DNA of 16,465 nucleotides. Source: Anaerolineae bacterium (GTDB lineage: Bacteria > Chloroflexota > Anaerolineae > JAFGEY01). The position numbers and the translations under genes are program-made. The notes below the pieces were generated by a model, which saw only the letters and a program-made list of their open reading frames with translations, had not been told where the DNA came from and did not search any database. The stretch is taken from NCBI GenBank assembly GCA_016931365.1, contig JAFGEY010000442.1, positions 1 through 16,465 of the forward strand, in the 5' to 3' direction. Each line of letters starts with the position of its first letter. Positions within the stretch are counted from its first letter, which is position 1. Below are positions 12,936-16,465 of this stretch, piece after piece.

Positions 12936-15596
12936 ATGAAGCAGGTTGGCTATACGCGCGACGAGTCGGATCAATTGGGGACGCTGCCCCCCTATAATGG
13001 GCGCAAGCTGTCGCAAATCGCCTTTCCGCTCGGCGGGATCGGCACGGGGAGCGTGTCGCTGTCCGGTACGGGCGCGCTGATCGATTGGGAGATTTTCAAC
13101 CGGCCCAACATCGGCAGCGCGATGCCCTACTCCTTTTTCACCCTCTGGGCGCAGGCCGAAGGCGAAGCGCCGGTGTGCAAGGTCGTGCAAGGGCCGCCGC
13201 AGCCGCCTTTTTCCGGCGGCGGGCCGGGCACCTATCGCGGCTTTGGCTTTGGCGTCGGGCGCGACAACGGCGCGGGCCTGCCGCATTTCCGCGAGTGTAC
13301 CTTTCACGGCGAGTATCCCCTGGCCTGGATCGACTTGGACGATCCCACTGTCCCCATCCGGGTGACGCTGGAGGCTTTCAATCCCTTTATTCCCCTCAAT
13401 GCCGACGATTCCGGCTTGCCGGCGGCGATATTTCATTTCAAGTTGAGCAATCCCGGCTCCAAACCGGTTCAGGTTGCGCTGGCGGCGAACCTGTACAACG
13501 CGGTCGGCTATGCGGGCGAAGGATCGTTCGACGCGTCGCCGGTGGGGGGCAGCGTCAACATTTACCGCGACGGCGGCGGCGCGCGCGGCCTCTTTTTCCA
13601 CAGCGAAAAACATCCCACCGACGATCCCAAGTATGGCACGATGGCGCTGATCACCTGGTGGCCCAACGTCGATCATCAAACCTGCTGGTTTCGCGGCGCG
13701 TGGTTCGATGCGCTGCACAAGTTCTGGGACGAGTTTTCGACCAGCGGCGCTTTGGCCGACCGCGTGTACGACGATTCAGCGCCGGACGGCTCGCCATCTC
13801 CAGATGGCGCCGGCGATGTCGGCTCGATCGTGCTCAAGGCGACCGTCGAACCCGGCGAAACGGTGACGCTGCCGCTGTCCATCTGCTGGCATTTCCCCAA
13901 TTTCGTCAAGTACTGGGGCCAGATGCCGCTGGGAATGGACGGCAAAGAACTGCCCCGCCCGGTGTGGAAGAACTATTATGCGATCCAGTTTGCTGACGCC
14001 TGGGCGGTCGCTGAATATGTTGCCCAACACGCGGCGCGGTTGTACACAGACACAAAACTGTTTCACGATACGCTGTTTTCTTCAACGCTGCCTCCCTATG
14101 TCCTCGATGCAGCGTCGAGCCAGATGTCCACCCTCAAGACGACCACCTGCCTGCGCTTGCCCGATGGTACGTTCTACGGCTTTGAGGGTTGCCACACAAC
14201 GTCGGGCTGCTGCGAGGGGTCTTGCACCCACGTTTGGAACTATGCCCAGGCGGCGGCCTTTTTGTTCCCCGCGCTCGAGCGCTCGATGCGCAGCGCCGAT
14301 TACACCTACAACCTCGACCAGGACGGGCACATGGGTTTTCGCATCCAGTTGCCGCTCGGCACGCCATCGTGGGGCTTTCATGCTGCCGCCGACGGGCAGA
14401 TGGGCGGCCTGCTCAAGGTCTACCGCGACTGGAAACTGTGCGGCGACGACGAGTGGTTGAAATCGATCTGGCCGCAGGTCAAAAAGTCGCTGGCCTACGC
14501 CTGGGCGGCCTGGGACCTCGATCGCGACGGGGTGATGGAGGGCGTGCAGCACAACACCTATGACATCGAGTTTTGGGGGCCGAACACCTTGATGGGCAGT
14601 TTCTACCTGGGCGCGCTGCGCGCCGCCGAAGCGATGGCCCGCCATCTCGGCGAGGCGGCGCTGGCCGACGACTATCGCGCTCTGTACGAGCGCGGCCGCG
14701 CCAAGATGGACGCCGAGCTGTTCAACGGCGAGTTTTACGTGCAGCAGGTCAATCCAGAGGCGTACAAGACATCGCCGTTGGCGCTGGACAAGAGTATGGG
14801 CGGGCAGGTGCCCGACCAACCCAAGTACCAGTATGGCGAGGGGTGCCTGTCGGATCAACTACTGGGCCAATGGCTGGCCACGCTGGCCGGGCTGGAGCAT
14901 CTGTTCGAGGGCGATCACGTCCGCCAAGCGCTGCAATCCATTTTTCGTTATAACTGGCGCAGCGATTTCTGGGATCACGCCAACCCGCAGCGCATCTATG
15001 CGCTGAACGACGAGCGGGGATTGCTGCTGTGTACCTGGCCGCGCGGCGGGCGGCCCGAACTGCCCTTTGTCTACTCGGACGAGGTGTGGTGCGGCATCGA
15101 GTACCAGGTGGCGAGCCATCTCATCTATGAAGGGTTTGTCGATGAAGGGTTGAGCATCGTCAAGGGCGTGCGCGAGCGGCACGACGGCGAACGGCGCAAC
15201 CCGTGGAACGAGTTCGAGTGCGGCAGCCACTATGCGCGCTCGATGGCCTCGTGGGGACTGATCACGGCGCTGTCCGGGTTCGAGTTCGACGCCGGGCAGG
15301 GGCACATTGGCTTCTCGCCGCGCCTCAACGCTGACGATTTTCGCTGTTTCTGGTCGCTGGATGGGGGCTGGGGCAGTTTCGCGCAGCAACGCGACGGGCA
15401 GGGTTGGACGGTGACGTTATCGGTGACGTATGGCGAGTTGAGGTTGAAAACATTGAGGTTGGGGAGTGTGGAATTTACATCTGCGCCCCGTGTTGTTTTG
15501 AATGACCAGACTGTATCTGCGACATGGGACGGGAAAACTCTTGTCTTGTCGCATCTGGTGACGATTCAGGCTGGGCAGTCGATCAGCATAAGGTGA
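12936..15596 (+). CDS. Glycoside hydrolase family 116 (GBA2-like beta-glycosidase)
   Basis: An 886-residue retaining glycosidase of family GH116, which includes mammalian non-lysosomal glucosylceramidase GBA2 and bacterial beta-glucosidases/beta-xylosidases. It lacks a signal peptide, so it is cytoplasmic. The N-terminal beta-sandwich domain opens IAFPLGGIGTGSVSLSGTG (28-46) and ends near 330. The (alpha/alpha)6 catalytic domain follows, with FYGFEGCH (413-420), GSCTHVWNYAQAAAF and LFPALERSM, then HNTYDIEFWGPN (539-550). By comparison with GBA2, Glu417 is the likely nucleophile and Asp543 the likely acid/base; I am surer of Asp543. The start ATG 12936 has AAGGAG six bases before it. Upstream in-frame TTG 12870 has no such site. 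No clear promoter is seen in 12841-12935. Glycoside specificity is unknown; the neighbouring oxidoreductase suggests shared sugar chemistry. Confidence 0.9.
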   Translation: MKQVGYTRDESDQLGTLPPYNGRKLSQIAFPLGGIGTGSVSLSGTGALIDWEIFNRPNIGSAMPYSFFTLWAQAEGEAPVCKVVQGPPQPPFSGGGPGTYRGFGFGVGRDNGAGLPHFRECTFHGEYPLAWIDLDDPTVPIRVTLEAFNPFIPLNADDSGLPAAIFHFKLSNPGSKPVQVALAANLYNAVGYAGEGSFDASPVGGSVNIYRDGGGARGLFFHSEKHPTDDPKYGTMALITWWPNVDHQTCWFRGAWFDALHKFWDEFSTSGALADRVYDDSAPDGSPSPDGAGDVGSIVLKATVEPGETVTLPLSICWHFPNFVKYWGQMPLGMDGKELPRPVWKNYYAIQFADAWAVAEYVAQHAARLYTDTKLFHDTLFSSTLPPYVLDAASSQMSTLKTTTCLRLPDGTFYGFEGCHTTSGCCEGSCTHVWNYAQAAAFLFPALERSMRSADYTYNLDQDGHMGFRIQLPLGTPSWGFHAAADGQMGGLLKVYRDWKLCGDDEWLKSIWPQVKKSLAYAWAAWDLDRDGVMEGVQHNTYDIEFWGPNTLMGSFYLGALRAAEAMARHLGEAALADDYRALYERGRAKMDAELFNGEFYVQQVNPEAYKTSPLALDKSMGGQVPDQPKYQYGEGCLSDQLLGQWLATLAGLEHLFEGDHVRQALQSIFRYNWRSDFWDHANPQRIYALNDERGLLLCTWPRGGRPELPFVYSDEVWCGIEYQVASHLIYEGFVDEGLSIVKGVRERHDGERRNPWNEFECGSHYARSMASWGLITALSGFEFDAGQGHIGFSPRLNADDFRCFWSLDGGWGSFAQQRDGQGWTVTLSVTYGELRLKTLRLGSVEFTSAPRVVLNDQTVSATWDGKTLVLSHLVTIQAGQSISIR

Positions 15597-15604
15597 GTAT
15601 AGCA

Positions 15605-16387
15605 ATGAGTGAGCGCACTTTGCTTGAAGCACTTGTTTTCGATGACCCAGAATTTGAGCAGCTTGAAGCTTTGTTAGCCGAGTTTAACATCTTTGAGGCG
15701 ATTGGGGTGGTCAATCAAGAGTCGCGCCATTCTGATTTTCTTGCGTTTTTGCTCGATCCAACTCGTAATCATGGGTTGGAAGACATTATCCTGAAACGGT
15801 TTCTTGTCGGGGTGTTGAGACAGGCGGATAATCCGCCTCTCAGTCCCCTAGAAATCGATTTACTCGATCTTGATCAGGCTACAGTTGAACGAGAATGGCG
15901 GCATATTGATATTTTGATTCGTGATTTCGACAACCGTTTTGTTTGTGTCGTTGAGAACAAGGTTGTGTCTGAAGAGCATTCGGATCAATTACGTCATTAT
16001 TCAGAGTTGGCTGAACAAGCATTTCCTGATGCAAAAAAAGTGTATATCTATTTGACGCCTGATGGTCATTCGCCATCCCTTGATTATTACATTCCTTTTC
16101 GCTATGATCAGATTGCGACAATTCTAGAGTCTGTTTGTCAATCTTTTCGATCTCGGTTGGTGTCCGAGGTTTACACGTTGATTGTGCACTACATCGCTAT
16201 GCTCAGGAGGCATATTGTGAGCGAATCAGGTATTCCCGACCTTTGTCAGCGAATTTACCGTCGGCATAAACAGGCTTTGATTTGTTGTTTGAATATCGAC
16301 CAGATTTGCAGTCTGAGTTGGCTGAACAAATCAGGGGACTTGTTGAGAAATCCAAGACTGAAGGTTTGGCTCTTGCATCTGCTATAG
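15605..16387 (+). CDS. PD-(D/E)XK nuclease superfamily protein (PDDEXK_4-like), probably frameshifted
   Basis: The open frame gives 260 residues. The start ATG has AAGGTGAG seven bases upstream and begins eight bases after the GH116 stop. The N-terminal part reads ESRHSDFLAFLLDPTRNHGLED (39-60, the PDDEXK_4 opening pattern). The nuclease core is HIDILI (Asp102) and VVENKV (Glu117, Lys119), followed by Gln128 and Tyr132 in DQLRHY. After IYRRHKQAL (about residue 225) the frame becomes implausible (ICCLNIDQICSLSW). Re-reading one base back from 16279 restores a family-like helix, DLLFEYRPDLQSELAEQIRG, which stays open to the window edge. A single G missing near 16277-16281 explains this. The gene is much less GC-rich than GH116 and looks acquired. 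The role (restriction, defence or repair) is not readable from sequence. Confidence 0.75.
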   Translation: MSERTLLEALVFDDPEFEQLEALLAEFNIFEAIGVVNQESRHSDFLAFLLDPTRNHGLEDIILKRFLVGVLRQADNPPLSPLEIDLLDLDQATVEREWRHIDILIRDFDNRFVCVVENKVVSEEHSDQLRHYSELAEQAFPDAKKVYIYLTPDGHSPSLDYYIPFRYDQIATILESVCQSFRSRLVSEVYTLIVHYIAMLRRHIVSESGIPDLCQRIYRRHKQALICCLNIDQICSLSWLNKSGDLLRNPRLKVWLLHLL

Positions 16388-16410
16388 CTTTTAAGAAAAA
16401 GATTTGTACT

Positions 16411-16465
16411 CTATGCGGCGGCTTGCTCTCCCAGCGACTTGCAGTACTTGCCGATCAAGCCGCGG
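16411..16465 (-). CDS. Possible C-terminal tail of a gene entering from the right (17 residues visible)
   Basis: On the minus strand a frame open from the window edge reads RGLIGKYCKSLGEQAAA and stops at TAG (16411-16413). The composition looks protein-like, and the gene would converge on the nuclease-like gene. It could be the end of a mobile-element gene. Seventeen residues are too few to identify, and the plus-strand frame is also open here, so this is tentative. Confidence 0.3.
   Translation of the reverse strand, partial: RGLIGKYCKSLGEQAAA

Noticed and set aside
14082..14858. Minus-strand open frame of 258 codons inside GH116
   Set aside because: Shadow of the GH116 catalytic domain; no family pattern on the minus strand.

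Overview
The window looks like a chromosomal segment of a GC-rich bacterium, most likely a Chloroflexota member (Anaerolineae or a relative). I infer this from protein style only: a RecJ with a long C-terminal extension, a bifunctional-nuclease gene next to dnaB, a DnaD-domain protein beside a DnaI-like loader, and a Tat-type lipoprotein family-5 binding protein. No rRNA, tRNA, CRISPR array or complete insertion sequence was seen. No stretch above 300 bases lacks a gene.

Left part (1-5107), all on the minus strand. A truncated ABC-transporter substrate-binding lipoprotein runs off the left edge. Its leader holds two short palindromes around a possible -10 box. A hairpin-rich intergenic repeat then supplies the stop codon of a small PsbP/DcrB-like protein, which has its own strong sigma-70-type promoter. 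Upstream lie recJ and a family-4 glycosyltransferase, whose stop and start codons overlap in an ATGA. Both are probably transcribed from the promoter at 5143-5171.

Middle part (5278-9829), plus strand. A promoter drives a bifunctional DNase/RNase (BFN/DUF151), which ends at an intrinsic terminator. A replication-restart block follows: replicative helicase DnaB, a DnaD-domain primosome protein, and a DnaI/DnaC-type helicase loader. The loader carries two full AAA+ domains in one chain, with a zinc-finger-like N-terminus. Its second domain has lost the sensor-1 asparagine. This is the most striking feature of the window.

Right part (9826-15596), plus strand. A DHDPS/N-acetylneuraminate-lyase family aldolase (overlapping the loader stop), a SanA-like membrane protein and a Gfo/Idh/MocA oxidoreductase form a tight run. 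A cysteine-rich RelE/ParE-type toxin-like ORF with no antitoxin follows, and then a large GH116 beta-glycosidase. The aldolase, oxidoreductase and GH116 enzyme suggest use of a glycoside-derived sugar; this is inferred from family and position only.

Right edge (15597-16465). Base composition falls to AT-richer values. A PD-(D/E)XK nuclease-family gene appears to carry a one-base deletion near 16277-16281. A short open frame enters on the minus strand from the window end, so this may be a decaying accessory junction.
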